This document shows, piece after piece, positions 1 to 7,723 of a stretch of DNA of 33,580 nucleotides. The notes below the pieces were generated by a model that worked only from the letters and a program-made list of their open reading frames with translations, was not told the DNA's origin and searched no databases. The position numbers and the translations under genes are program-made. Every line of letters starts with the position of its first letter. Position 1 is the stretch's first letter. Source of the DNA: a virus; IMG/VR virus record IMGVR_UViG_3300046501_000098, positions 1 through 33,580 of that record; one strand, 5' to 3'.

Positions 1-1
1 G

Positions 2-709
2 CTAGCCGAGACCGACCCTGCGCAGGCAGAGCGGTTCTTCGGTAACCGGATCGTCGCCGGTGCCGGTGCGTGGATCGAGCACAACCTGTGGGAGGCCCGA
101 GCCAATGGCGCCCGCACGGTTGCTGACCGCACGCCGATCGTCCTCGGGTTCGATGGCTCGGACGTGGATGACTGGACAGCCTTTCGCGCTGAGACCCTGG
201 ACGGGTTCCAGTTCACCCCAACGTTTGGGCCCAACCGCCTGCCGACGATTTGGAATCCGGCCGACTATGGGGGTCAGGTTCCACGGCTGGAAGTCAGCGC
301 AGCACTCGACGAGATCATGAAGCGCTATGACGTCAAGCTCCTGTACGCCGACCCGCCTTACTGGGATTCGGAAGTAGATCAGTGGGCAGCGCAGTACGGC
401 GACCGCGTGGTTATCAGTTGGTACACCCGCCGGGTGGTCCAGATGCATGCCGCCGCTGAGCGCCTGAAGACAGACATAGCCAAGGCTGACACCACGTTCA
501 GCCACGACGGTTGCCCGATCACGTCCGGCCACATGCGGAATGCCCGCTCAATGGCTCGACCGCAGGGCCGCTACGTCCTGGCCAAGTCAGCGCAAGACCA
601 AAAGATCGACGTAGCCGTTACATCGATCCTCACTCACGAAGCCGCTATGGATGCCGTTGCTGCTGGCATGGCATCACCTAAGCGCAAGTCCTATTACTAC
701 GGAGCATGA
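2..709 (+). CDS. Terminase large subunit, C-terminal part (5' end outside window)
   Basis: The open frame runs in from the window edge and ends at TGA 707-709, so only about 235 C-terminal residues are visible. This part would hold the RNase H-like nuclease that cuts concatemeric DNA during packaging. Visible support is a hydrophobic strand ending in acidic residues (VLGFDGSDVDDW, around bases 140-175), which fits the first catalytic Asp of terminase nucleases, a second acidic patch (YADPPYWDSEVDQW), and a C-terminal stretch with Met-Asp-Ala repeats. The ATPase half is not visible. Position directly before a portal gene is the canonical phage order. The family call leans on this synteny as much as on motifs. 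Confidence 0.85.
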   Translation, partial: LAETDPAQAERFFGNRIVAGAGAWIEHNLWEARANGARTVADRTPIVLGFDGSDVDDWTAFRAETLDGFQFTPTFGPNRLPTIWNPADYGGQVPRLEVSAALDEIMKRYDVKLLYADPPYWDSEVDQWAAQYGDRVVISWYTRRVVQMHAAAERLKTDIAKADTTFSHDGCPITSGHMRNARSMARPQGRYVLAKSAQDQKIDVAVTSILTHEAAMDAVAAGMASPKRKSYYYGA

Positions 710-720
710 AAGGTGGCCCG

Positions 721-2202
721 GTGGCAACTGAGGCTGAAGCCCTGCGACTCATCGGGCTACTCGAAGATGAGCTACGCACCCGCCGAACGGAGATCGACCG
801 GAACGAGCGCTACTACCGTGGTAAGCAGCCGCTGAGGTTTGCCTCAGATGAGTTCAAGAAGTACCACGGGCAGCGCTACCAGGGCTTTGCAGACAACTGG
901 GTACAGGTTGTGGCTGATGCCCCGGTCGAGCGCCTCACGGTGACGGGTGTCATACCCACCGGTGCCACGCAGGCCGACCCTGAACTGTGGCGTGTCTGGC
1001 AGGAGAACGGCCTAGACGCTGACTCGCAGCTTGGCTTCCTGGGGGCCGTGAACTCCGGCCGTTCCTTCGTGCTCGTCTGGGGCGACCCTGAGGATCCCGA
1101 GACACCACAGGTCACCTTCGAGGATGCCTCACAGTGCATCGTGGCGTATGAGCCTGGCTCGCGTCGCAACCGCCTCGCCGCACTCAAGCGGTGGGAGGAT
1201 GGCGGCGACGACTACGCAACCCTGTATCTCGCTGATGAGGTCTGGAAGTTCAAGCGTGCCCGCAGTGGTCAGGCCCAGAAGTCGACCGGCATACAGGATG
1301 TCGACGACGAGCTAAAGAAGTGGGAACTACGCGACTCGGGCGACGAGCCAAACCCACAGCCCAACCCGCTGGGCGTTGTCCCGATGGTCGAGCTACTCAA
1401 CCGGCCTACCCTGGTTGGCGAGCCTGTCTCGGACATCAGCGGCGTGATCGCGATTCAGGATGCGGTCAACCTCCTGTGGGCGCAGCTATTCACCACGTCT
1501 GACTATGCGTCGTTCCCGACCCGCATCGTCCTTGGCGCTGAACGCCCCGTAGTCCCCGTGCTCGACGCATCCGGCACCATCGTTGGTGAACGACCCGTCG
1601 ACATGGAGAAGTTTGCGGTTGACCGAGTTCAGTTCTTCACGGGCGACAACGTCCGCACCGAGGAATGGTCAGCAGCCAACCTCAACGCCTACGCGGAGAT
1701 CATTGAAACGGCCGTCGGCCACATCGCTGCTCAGACCCGTACGCCTGCCCATTACCTAATCGGCAAGATGGCGAACCTGTCCGGTGATGCGCTGATCGCT
1801 GCTGAGACCGGTCTAGTCAAGCGCGTTGATGAGAAGCAGCTTTGGTTCGGCCAGGCACTCCGCGAAGTGTTCCGCCTGATCGCGCTTGCGCAGGGGGATG
1901 AGGTCAAGGCCGAGGCAATCTCGGGTGGCCGGGTTCTCTGGGCTGATGCCCAGTCCCGCTCGCAGGCGCAGCTAACTGACGCGCTGCTCAAGCTCAAGAC
2001 CCTTGGGTTCCCCTTCGAGTTCCTCGCGCTTCAGTACGGCCTCACGCCGACCGAAGTGGTTGACCTTATGGCCATGCGTGAGAAGGAATCGATGGCTGAT
2101 CCGATGGGCGCATTCACACAGATGCTGTCCAAGGATCCGGCACAGGGAGCAATAACCGATGGCAACCAGCCTCAGGGCGAACCAACACCAGTTGGAGCGT
2201 GA
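721..2202 (+). CDS. Portal protein (SPP1 gp6-like)
   Basis: About 493 residues, the usual size for a siphovirus portal. Portals form the dodecameric ring at one capsid vertex through which DNA enters and to which the connector docks. Sequence signs are the N-terminal RYYRGKQPLRF segment and the central helix-rich region (AYAEIIETAVGHIAAQTRTP, then HYLIGKMANLSGDAL), both typical of the Gp6 portal family. I prefer GTG 721 because an AAAGG Shine-Dalgarno at 709-713 sits 7 bases upstream. The in-frame ATG at 706, overlapping the terminase stop as ATGA, has no well-placed SD and would add five residues. The 3' end overlaps the next gene by 44 bases. Confidence 0.9.
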   Translation: MATEAEALRLIGLLEDELRTRRTEIDRNERYYRGKQPLRFASDEFKKYHGQRYQGFADNWVQVVADAPVERLTVTGVIPTGATQADPELWRVWQENGLDADSQLGFLGAVNSGRSFVLVWGDPEDPETPQVTFEDASQCIVAYEPGSRRNRLAALKRWEDGGDDYATLYLADEVWKFKRARSGQAQKSTGIQDVDDELKKWELRDSGDEPNPQPNPLGVVPMVELLNRPTLVGEPVSDISGVIAIQDAVNLLWAQLFTTSDYASFPTRIVLGAERPVVPVLDASGTIVGERPVDMEKFAVDRVQFFTGDNVRTEEWSAANLNAYAEIIETAVGHIAAQTRTPAHYLIGKMANLSGDALIAAETGLVKRVDEKQLWFGQALREVFRLIALAQGDEVKAEAISGGRVLWADAQSRSQAQLTDALLKLKTLGFPFEFLALQYGLTPTEVVDLMAMREKESMADPMGAFTQMLSKDPAQGAITDGNQPQGEPTPVGA

Positions 2203-3070
2203 GGGACTAGCAAACGCCACAGCGCGGGCAGTACTCGCCGAGTGGTCAAAGGTCAACCCGGACGCCGTGGCGAACAGTTGGGTAAGCCTCCTGCCGCGCG
2301 TCACGGCCATGGTGCAGGCCGGGCAGCTCCACGCCGCTGAGGGTACACACACCTTCATGCGTGAACTGCTCGGCCCACACGCGGTGCTCGATGCTCCGGA
2401 GATTGAACCGGCGCAGTTCGCTAGTACCACCCCGGACGGCCGGAACCTTATGGGTGTCCTGGCTCGCTCCATTCCCACCGTGCTGTCATTCCTCGGCCAG
2501 GGGGAGAGCCTCGCATCATCAATGCTGCGGGGCGCAACCTTCCTGGATTTCGTGGTCCGCACGGTGGTCGCTGATACCGGCAGGCAGGCAGACCAGGCCG
2601 CCATGGTCGCCAATCAGCGAGTGACGTCATACATCCGCGTTGTAGAGGGTGGTTCGTGTTCCCGGTGCCTCATCCTGGCCGGGCGCGAGTACGGCGTCTC
2701 TAGTGGGTTCCTGCGGCATCCTCGCTGCCATTGCACGATGGAGCCAGTCACCCGCGAGCACACGCCTAAGCCTGCGTCCCCCAAGACGCTCTTTGACCGC
2801 TTGTCCGCCACTCAACAGCGCAAGGCTTTTGGCGAGGCGGGGGCAAAGGCGATCAACGATGGCGCCGACATGAGCGACGTAGTCAATGCCCGCAAGGCCA
2901 TGGACTCCGTGGAGATGTTCGGCAAGAAAGTCCAAGTTACCTACGTGAACACAGGTAGTCGGCGCAGGAAGCAACCTCCCCGCCTCACGCCTGAAGAGAT
3001 CTACAAGCAGTCAGACGGCGATCGAGACCACGCTATCCGGCTGCTCCGCAAGAACGGCTATCTCCGATGA
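2159..3070 (+). CDS. MuF-like minor capsid protein
   Basis: 303 residues. MuF-family proteins are minor head proteins that associate with the portal and may be injected or aid head morphogenesis. The C-terminal half carries a clear metal-binding-type cluster: C167-x2-C170, then H187, C190, H191 and C192 (SCSRC ... HPRCHC), followed by a basic tail. This signature recurs in actinophage MuF-like proteins next to the portal. The start at ATG 2159 lies inside the portal gene, with an AGGGAG SD about 10 bases upstream and no better in-frame start near the portal stop. Actinophage annotators sometimes call this a capsid maturation protease. I see no protease motif and prefer MuF-like. Confidence 0.82.
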   Translation: MATSLRANQHQLEREGLANATARAVLAEWSKVNPDAVANSWVSLLPRVTAMVQAGQLHAAEGTHTFMRELLGPHAVLDAPEIEPAQFASTTPDGRNLMGVLARSIPTVLSFLGQGESLASSMLRGATFLDFVVRTVVADTGRQADQAAMVANQRVTSYIRVVEGGSCSRCLILAGREYGVSSGFLRHPRCHCTMEPVTREHTPKPASPKTLFDRLSATQQRKAFGEAGAKAINDGADMSDVVNARKAMDSVEMFGKKVQVTYVNTGSRRRKQPPRLTPEEIYKQSDGDRDHAIRLLRKNGYLR

Positions 3071-3084
3071 CGCAACGTCCGGAG

Positions 3085-3106
3085 CACCTACGAACTTTCG
3101 TATGCG
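3085..3106. repeat. CACCTACG palindrome, copy 1 (degenerate right arm)
   Basis: A 22 bp imperfect palindrome, CACCTACGAA-CT-TTCGTATGCG, alone in the 60 bp gap between the MuF-like and scaffold genes. It belongs to the family repeated at 4703, 15130, 17099, 21244, 24205, 30342 and 32471. No promoter or T-run is obvious here, so a protein-binding or RNA-hairpin role is possible. Confidence 0.75.
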
Positions 3107-3130
3107 CGCAACGCGCTGAGAGGAACACGC

Positions 3131-3778
3131 ATGCCCGAGATTGAGAACGCAGCGGATGAGATCACTACCACTGATGAGGCGACCACGGCGGTTGACGCTG
3201 AGGCTACGCAGGTCAGTGGTGGAGAGTCTGATCCGGATGGCGCCGACCAGCTAGGCGACGCTGGTAAGAAGGCGCTTGACTCCATGAAGGGCAAGTGGCG
3301 CGACGAGCGTACGAAGCGGCAGGAGCTAGAGCGGCGCATCGCTGAGCTAGAGACTGCACCCAAGGGAGAGACCGAGACTCCTGATGCGGACACGATCCGT
3401 GCTCAGGCAGCGCGAGAGGCCAACGAAAAGGCCAACGCGCGAATCCTCCGATCGGAAGTCAAGGCAGCTGCCGCAGGCAAGTTCGCCGACCCGGCCGATG
3501 TCCCGCTGTTCCTAGACCTCACCAAGTTTGAGGTTGACGAGAACGGCGATGTGGACGCGGACGAGATCAACGACGCGATCGAGGAACTACTAACCAGGAA
3601 GCCGCATCTAGCCGCAACGGCACGGCCACGCTTCCAGGGAACCGGCGACGGTGGAGCAGCGCGCAAGGCGTCTGGCCCTACTCAGCTAACACATGAGGAT
3701 CTGGCAAAGATGAGTCCCGAGGCGATCGTCAAGGCGAAGCGCGAGGGACGTCTGTCCAACCTCCTATCTGGCAAGTAG
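3131..3778 (+). CDS. Capsid scaffolding protein
   Basis: 215 residues, very acidic N terminus, rich in Ala, Glu and Lys, with a predicted coiled-coil-like heptad region around residues 45-75 (WRDERTKRQELERRIAELE). The C terminus (KMSPEAIVKAKREGRLSNLL) is the basic helix typical of scaffold tails that contact the capsid shell. Scaffolds nucleate procapsid assembly inside the head and leave before or during packaging. Position directly before the major capsid gene supports the call. A GAGAGGAA SD lies before ATG 3131. There is no visible protease domain, so a separate or host protease, or simple exit, must remove it. Confidence 0.85.
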   Translation: MPEIENAADEITTTDEATTAVDAEATQVSGGESDPDGADQLGDAGKKALDSMKGKWRDERTKRQELERRIAELETAPKGETETPDADTIRAQAAREANEKANARILRSEVKAAAAGKFADPADVPLFLDLTKFEVDENGDVDADEINDAIEELLTRKPHLAATARPRFQGTGDGGAARKASGPTQLTHEDLAKMSPEAIVKAKREGRLSNLLSGK

Positions 3779-3838
3779 CCAACCCCTTTGCGCTGGTCTA
3801 CCTGACCGGCAATCACCCACACAGTAAGGAATCCAAGC

Positions 3839-4684
3839 ATGGCCGTTACTCAGTTCATCCCCACGATCTGGAATGCGCAGCTACTAACTGACTTCCGCGA
3901 GCAGGCTATCGCCGCAGCGCTCACCAACCGTGAGTACGAGGGCAACGCCTCCGCCGGTAACGTCGTCAAGATCGGCTCGGCCGGTGCCATCGCGGTCAAG
4001 GACTACAAGGCTGGTAACGCTGGTGTCCCGCGTACCACGGCTGCTGACACTGTCTCCGCCACCACGGTTGATCTACTGATCGATCAGGAGAAGTCCTTTG
4101 ACTTCTACGTGGACGACATTGACAAGGCGCAGGCCGCCGGTTCGATGGACGCTTACACCCGTTCCGCTGGTGAGGGTCTCGCCGAGGATGCTGACAAGTT
4201 CATCCTTTCGACCGCTGTTGCTGGTGCTGCTGCGGGCAACGTCATTCCGGCGATCACGCAGACCACGCTAACCCCGGCGCAGGTGCTCAACGTCATTCGC
4301 GACATGCGCAAGGCGCTGAACAAGGCCAAGGTTCCCGCCGGTAACCGCGTGCTCGTCATCAACGCCGAGTTCGAGGCGCTGCTCCTGGACAACGCGTCCA
4401 AGCTAACCAACGTCGACCAGAGCGGTTCGCCCGCTGGTCTGCGTGAGGCTTCGCTAGGCCGTCTGCTCGGGTTCGACATCTACACGTCCGAGAACCTGCC
4501 GACCACGGCCAAGTCTCAGGCGCTTGCGTTCTACAAGCCGTCGGTTGCCTACGTCTCGCAGGTCGAGAAGACCGAGGGCATGCGCGCTCAGGACAAGTTC
4601 GCTGACCGCCTCCGTGGCCTTCACGTCTACGGTGCCAAGGTTCTGCGCGCTGGTGTGGGTGTCACCACCTTCACCGCTTCCTAA
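3839..4684 (+). CDS. Major capsid protein
   Basis: 281 residues and the largest product of the head block apart from the portal and MuF-like proteins. It follows the scaffold gene after a 60 base leader with a TAAGGA SD. The sequence shows features of HK97-fold capsid proteins of this size: the N-terminal FIPTIWNAQLL segment, a long alpha-helical middle (TPAQVLNVIRDMRKALN), the strand-rich LVINAEFEALLLDN region, and a C-terminal RGLHVYGAKVLRAGVGV segment typical of actinophage and Gram-positive phage coats. There is no N-terminal delta domain. It is followed at once by a strong hairpin, fitting a need for high, bounded expression. CTA leucine codons are frequent. Confidence 0.92.
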   Translation: MAVTQFIPTIWNAQLLTDFREQAIAAALTNREYEGNASAGNVVKIGSAGAIAVKDYKAGNAGVPRTTAADTVSATTVDLLIDQEKSFDFYVDDIDKAQAAGSMDAYTRSAGEGLAEDADKFILSTAVAGAAAGNVIPAITQTTLTPAQVLNVIRDMRKALNKAKVPAGNRVLVINAEFEALLLDNASKLTNVDQSGSPAGLREASLGRLLGFDIYTSENLPTTAKSQALAFYKPSVAYVSQVEKTEGMRAQDKFADRLRGLHVYGAKVLRAGVGVTTFTAS

Positions 4685-4697
4685 TCCAATCTGCTGA

Positions 4698-4729
4698 GGG
4701 GTCACCTACGAATTTTCGTGGGTGGCCCC
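4698..4729. terminator. Terminator-like hairpin built on the CACCTACG palindrome (copy 2)
   Basis: GGGG at 4698-4701 and CCCC at 4726-4729 extend the 22 bp palindrome into a 15 bp stem (G-T wobbles only) around a two-base centre. No T-run follows, so efficiency is uncertain, and it could act in both directions. The full 32 bp sequence is identical to 24200-24231. It lies 13 bases after the capsid gene stop. Confidence 0.7.
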
Positions 4730-4759
4730 CGGCCCCAACTGAGCATAGGAGGTTGACCC

Positions 4760-4915
4760 TTGGCGCTCGTCATCGGTCCCAATGGTGCAGAGGTCTACAT
4801 CCCGGATGAGGACGCACCCTGCCTAGTCGGTAACGGTGAGCGTGGACACAGCTACGCACCGGAGCCCAAGCCTGAGCCCGTGAAGCGCGCCCCGCGCCGC
4901 ACGACTTCCAAGTAA
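4760..4915 (+). CDS. Small protein after the capsid gene, function unknown
   Basis: 51 residues from a TTG start. A perfect AGGAGG SD at 4747-4752, 7 bases upstream, makes the TTG credible and the gene real. The product begins LVIGPNGAEVYIPDEDAP and ends in a Pro/Lys/Arg-rich tail (EPKPEPVKRAPRRTTSK). Small proteins of this kind often follow the capsid gene in actinophages. Some are head decoration or adaptor-associated proteins, but I see no diagnostic motif and assign no function. It ends 14 bases before the next gene and is probably cotranslated with it. Confidence 0.75.
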   Translation: MALVIGPNGAEVYIPDEDAPCLVGNGERGHSYAPEPKPEPVKRAPRRTTSK

Positions 4916-4929
4916 GAGAGGTGGCCACG

Positions 4930-5499
4930 ATGGCACTTGCACCGTTGGCCACCATCGCCGACCTAGAAGCGCGTGGCGTCACTGTCGCGCCCGAAGAGAC
5001 CGCAGCGGTAAACGTCCACCTAGACGTTGCCTCCACGCTGGTCCGTGATGCCGCCGGTTCGCCCATCAGCGAGTCAGTCAGCACCGTGACCCTGGAAGGT
5101 AGGGGCGGACGCCTGCATCTACCTGGTGGACCCGTGACGGCCGTCTCAGACGTTGTCGTTGATGGGGTGGCAGTCTCGGACTACAAGCTACTGAGCGGCT
5201 CTCTAACGCGCTCCTGTGGCTTTGACTACGGCACAGAGGTTGTCGTCACGTACATGCATGGCCTGTCGACCGTGCCTGCTGACATCGTCGACATCGTCTG
5301 TCGTCTGGTCGGCCAAGAGCTAGTAGCGCTCCGCAACGGTGATGTTGCCTCGCGTGGTATCACGTCCGAGCGTATCGGCGACTACTCGGTTACCTACTCG
5401 GACGCCGAGACCGGAACCATGTGTCTGTCTGAGTATCAGCGCAACCGCCTCGCCGCTCGATTCGGCAACGGCGCAGGGGTCACGGTGAGAAGCCTGTGA
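4930..5499 (+). CDS. Head-to-tail adaptor (gp6/gp15-like connector)
   Basis: 189 residues. Connector proteins at this position bind below the portal ring after packaging and start the neck. The N-terminal helix pair (LATIADLEARG; VNVHLDVASTLVRDAAG) and the beta-rich middle (GGPVTAVSDVVVDGVAV) followed by a helix (VPADIVDIVCRLVGQEL) are the usual adaptor layout. I choose ATG 4930 because AGAGG at 4917-4921 lies 8 bases upstream. The in-frame GTG at 4921 overlaps that SD. It overlaps the next gene as GTGA (5496-5499), a sign of coupled translation through the connector operon. Confidence 0.8.
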   Translation: MALAPLATIADLEARGVTVAPEETAAVNVHLDVASTLVRDAAGSPISESVSTVTLEGRGGRLHLPGGPVTAVSDVVVDGVAVSDYKLLSGSLTRSCGFDYGTEVVVTYMHGLSTVPADIVDIVCRLVGQELVALRNGDVASRGITSERIGDYSVTYSDAETGTMCLSEYQRNRLAARFGNGAGVTVRSL

Positions 5500-5819
5500 G
5501 CCTGGCCCGGTTGATGAACGCGAGTGTCTCCGTGTGGCGCATGTCCTCGGTGCCGGATGGTGCCGGGGGAGAGACCACGTCCCTTGCACAGGTTGCCACA
5601 TCCCGTGCGCTGATCAGCCAACCGTCTGCGTCTGAGCGCATGCTCGCCGACCAGGGCCAGTCTCAGCACTCGCACACGATCCACACCCCGCCGGGCACTG
5701 ATGTCCGCCGGGGCGATGAACTGCGGCATGGCTCCCAAGTCTTCCGAGTCCTCTCGGTGTTTGAGCCTTCCCGCCCCATCTACGTACGCGCTGATGTGGA
5801 GCTGACCCAACATGGGTAG
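5496..5819 (+). CDS. Head-to-tail stopper / head closure protein
   Basis: 107 residues, GTG start overlapping the adaptor stop. Head closure proteins form the ring that retains DNA and receives the tail. The size, the beta-rich content (VSVWRM, QHSHTIHTPPGTDVRRGDEL, RVLSVFEPSRPIYVRADVEL) and the fixed place between adaptor and gp10-like gene fit SPP1 gp16 or HK97 gp9-type stoppers. The HTI..PPGxDVRxGD pattern is common in this family. Assignment rests on synteny plus that pattern. Its stop overlaps the next ATG by 8 bases. Confidence 0.75.
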   Translation: MSLARLMNASVSVWRMSSVPDGAGGETTSLAQVATSRALISQPSASERMLADQGQSQHSHTIHTPPGTDVRRGDELRHGSQVFRVLSVFEPSRPIYVRADVELTQHG

Positions 5820-6216
5820 GCACCCGCGCGCGGCCGGTGGTCGGTCTGGTGTGTCCGTGACTATCAGCGGTAGTGAGGCTCTGCTCAAACAGTTGCAGCA
5901 CACGTCCAGCCGGTTGCACCAGGCCGTTCGCAAGGCGGTAGAGGACGCGTCCAAGGAAGTAGTAGCCAGCACACAGCGGCGGGTCCACGTCGACACTGGC
6001 AACCTCAAAACGTCCGTGGACTACACCATGTCGGACGGCGCGAAGATCAAGTCAGAGATTGGCTGGAAGGATCGGGACGACCGGTACGCCGTGTGGCAGG
6101 AGTTCGGCACACAAGCCATGCCCGCCCGCCCCGCACTAGGCCCGGCCTTCAACGCTGAGAAGCGCAAGATAGTCCGCCGGATTGGAGACGCCATCAACGC
6201 AGTGATCAACGGATGA
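5812..6216 (+). CDS. Tail completion protein, HK97 gp10-like
   Basis: 134 residues. The HK97 gp10 family acts at the head-tail joint or tail end. Family signs are the helix LLKQLQHTSSRLHQAVRKAV, then RRVHVDTGNLKTSV (the conserved V.TGnLk.S pattern, about residues 57-71), and a C-terminal WQEFGTQAMPARPALGPAF segment (the E.GT...PaRPfl.Pa pattern), all in the expected order. ATG 5812 overlaps the upstream stop. A GTG at 5851 is an alternative that would remove a basic, low-complexity start (MGRHPRAAGGRSG). Confidence 0.85.
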   Translation: MGRHPRAAGGRSGVSVTISGSEALLKQLQHTSSRLHQAVRKAVEDASKEVVASTQRRVHVDTGNLKTSVDYTMSDGAKIKSEIGWKDRDDRYAVWQEFGTQAMPARPALGPAFNAEKRKIVRRIGDAINAVING

Positions 6217-6605
6217 TCCCGCTGTTCGCAATTCAGTCCGCCATCTTCGCCAAGCTGAACGCTGATCCGCTACTCGCAGGCAAGGTGTTCGACTACGTGC
6301 CGGACGGAACGGAATACCCGTACGTCCGCATTGGTGAAGCCTCGGACGCTGAAGACAACAGCCTGACTTCACGGGGCTGGTCGACCCTGGCCACCATTCA
6401 TGTCTGGTCTCAGGCTCACGGATTCTCCGAGGGTCTGGCACTGGCCAACAAGGTAACTGAGCTGCTCGACCTAAAGCCCCTCACTGTCAACGGGTACGTG
6501 CACATTGCCACCCGCTACACATCCACCCAAACACTTGTTGACCCGGAGCCTCCGGGGGACATCCGCCACATCGTCATCAGCTTTACCGTCATCACGGAGG
6601 AGTAA
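6213..6605 (+). CDS. Tail terminator protein (DUF3168-like)
   Basis: 130 residues, ATG overlapping the previous stop. Terminator proteins cap the growing tail tube and stop polymerisation at the length set by the tape measure. It matches the DUF3168-like pattern: an N-terminal helix with AIFAKLNADPLL, then a VPDGTEYPYVRIGEA strand, a SRGWSTLATIHVWSQA strand, a helix (EGLALANKVTELLD) and a final R.HIVISFTVITEE strand. Position between the gp10-like gene and the major tail protein is the standard place for this function. Confidence 0.82.
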   Translation: MIPLFAIQSAIFAKLNADPLLAGKVFDYVPDGTEYPYVRIGEASDAEDNSLTSRGWSTLATIHVWSQAHGFSEGLALANKVTELLDLKPLTVNGYVHIATRYTSTQTLVDPEPPGDIRHIVISFTVITEE

Positions 6606-6608
6606 CAC

Positions 6609-7025
6609 ATGTCTGGAATCAACGCGTTCGGAACCAAGCTACAGCGAGGCGACGGCGCAGCTACTGAGGTGTTCGTCAGTATCGCCGACGTCACCGCGCT
6701 TACCCCGCCTGCGCTAAGCCGAGACACTCTCGACGTCACGTCGCACGACAGTGTGAACGGGTGGATGGAGTTTGTGGGCGGCCTGAAGGATCCGGGCGAG
6801 TGCTCCGCTGATGTCAACTACCAGCCTGCCGAGCACGACGAGCTAGTCAGCGACTTTGAGGACGACGTTCCGCGCAACTACAAGATTGTTTTCCCGGACG
6901 GCACCACGTGGGCATTCGCCGCGCTGCTGACCGGTTTCGAGCCCGACGCCCCGTACGACGACAAGCTAGCGGCCACGCTGACTTGGAAGGTCACCGGCAA
7001 GCCGACCATCACCCCCGGAGTCTAA
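6609..7025 (+). CDS. Major tail (tube) protein
   Basis: 138 residues with a good SD (GGAGG at 6597-6601). Tube proteins stack as hexamer rings around the tape measure. Visible features are beta-rich sequence, the RDTLDVTSHDS and GGLKDPGECSADVNYQP segments that recur in Gram-positive siphophage tube proteins, and a C-terminal LTGFEPDAPYDDKLAATLTWKV strand pair ending in GKPTITPG. It is short for the family, consistent with no C-terminal Ig-like decoration domain. It lies between the tail terminator and the frameshifted chaperone genes, which makes the call firm. Confidence 0.87.
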   Translation: MSGINAFGTKLQRGDGAATEVFVSIADVTALTPPALSRDTLDVTSHDSVNGWMEFVGGLKDPGECSADVNYQPAEHDELVSDFEDDVPRNYKIVFPDGTTWAFAALLTGFEPDAPYDDKLAATLTWKVTGKPTITPGV

Positions 7026-7028
7026 GCA

Positions 7029-7430
7029 ATGTCCATTCTCAATCGCGATGCAATCCTCGACGCCGAGGACAAGAACTACGAAGACGTTGACGTTCCGGAG
7101 TGGGGTGGCACTGTCCGTATCGCTGGTATGACCGGTGCCGACCGGAACTCCTACCAGGCTTCCATGGTCGTGCTCAGTCCGAACGGCACTGTTCAGCGGC
7201 TCAACATGCAGGACCAGCTAGCGAAGCTGATCTCTCGCTGCCTCATCGACGAGTCCGGCGAGCGTCTGTTCAGTGACAAGGACATCAAGGCTCTCTCGGC
7301 CAAGTCCGGCGCTGTTCTTGACCGTCTCGGCGATGTTGCCATGCGGCTCTCCGGTCTCCGAAAGGAAGACGTGGAGGCTGCGGCGGGAAAATCCGAGAAG
7401 ACCCTGAGCACCGATTCCACTTCCGACTAG
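7029..7430 (+). CDS. Tail assembly chaperone, upstream product (gpG-like)
   Basis: 133 residues, unshifted product ending at TAG 7428-7430. Chaperones of this type bind the tape measure and recruit tube subunits. The protein has an N-terminal VPEWGGTVRIAGMTGADRN segment and a helix-rich LISRCLIDESGERLFSDKDI region ending near RLSGLRKEDVEAA, the usual gpG-like layout for Gram-positive and actinobacterial phages. The slippery site at 7385-7391 lies 13 codons before its stop, so most copies would end here and a minority would continue as the fusion product. Confidence 0.85.
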   Translation: MSILNRDAILDAEDKNYEDVDVPEWGGTVRIAGMTGADRNSYQASMVVLSPNGTVQRLNMQDQLAKLISRCLIDESGERLFSDKDIKALSAKSGAVLDRLGDVAMRLSGLRKEDVEAAAGKSEKTLSTDSTSD

Positions 7431-7723
7431 CAGCACATCTTGGGTACACGGTCCCGGAACTACTCGCGCGCGTCTCGTCCCGTGAGATCACGGAATGGAT
7501 GGCGTACGAATCGGTTTCGGGGCCGTTGGGTCCTGAGCGCATGGACTCTCTGATTGCCATGTTGACGGCGACTGTCGCTAACACTGCCCGTGGTAAGGGC
7601 ACCAAGGCTTCGACCCCCAAGGACTTCATGCCTAAGTGGGACCGGGGGCAGCGACAGGACTGGCGGGAAATGCTTTCTGCTGTCAAGACGTACAACCGCC
7701 AGATTGGAGGCACAGAGAAGTGA
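7029..7723 (+). CDS. Tail assembly chaperone, -1 frameshift fusion (gpG-T-like)
   Basis: Read as join(7029..7391, 7391..7723), about 231 residues. After AAA at 7389-7391 the ribosome would step back one base and continue in the second frame. That frame is open without any start codon and reads EDPEHRFHFRLAAHLGYTVP, then ELLARVSSREITEWMAYE, the typical downstream chaperone domain with its conserved E-W-x-A-Y pattern. The downstream frame has no SD or plausible start covering this domain, so frameshifting is the simplest way to express it. This is the conserved tail-gene strategy of siphophages. It ends in a 4 base overlap with the tape measure start. Confidence 0.88.
7385..7391 (+). promoter_or_regulatory. 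-1 ribosomal slippery sequence G-GGA-AAA
   Basis: In the upstream frame the codons read GCG-GGA-AAA-TCC, giving the heptamer G GGA AAA that allows both tRNAs to re-pair after a one-base backward slip. It is placed exactly where the upstream chaperone frame and the open downstream frame overlap. Confidence 0.88.

Noticed and set aside
2-532. - strand frame opposite the terminase end
   Set aside because: The + frame is continuous from the window edge with terminase-like features and runs directly into the portal gene.
7636-7719. Upstream extension of the tape measure start
   Set aside because: It lies inside the frameshifted chaperone region. GTG 7720 has a GGAGG SD and the usual overlap.
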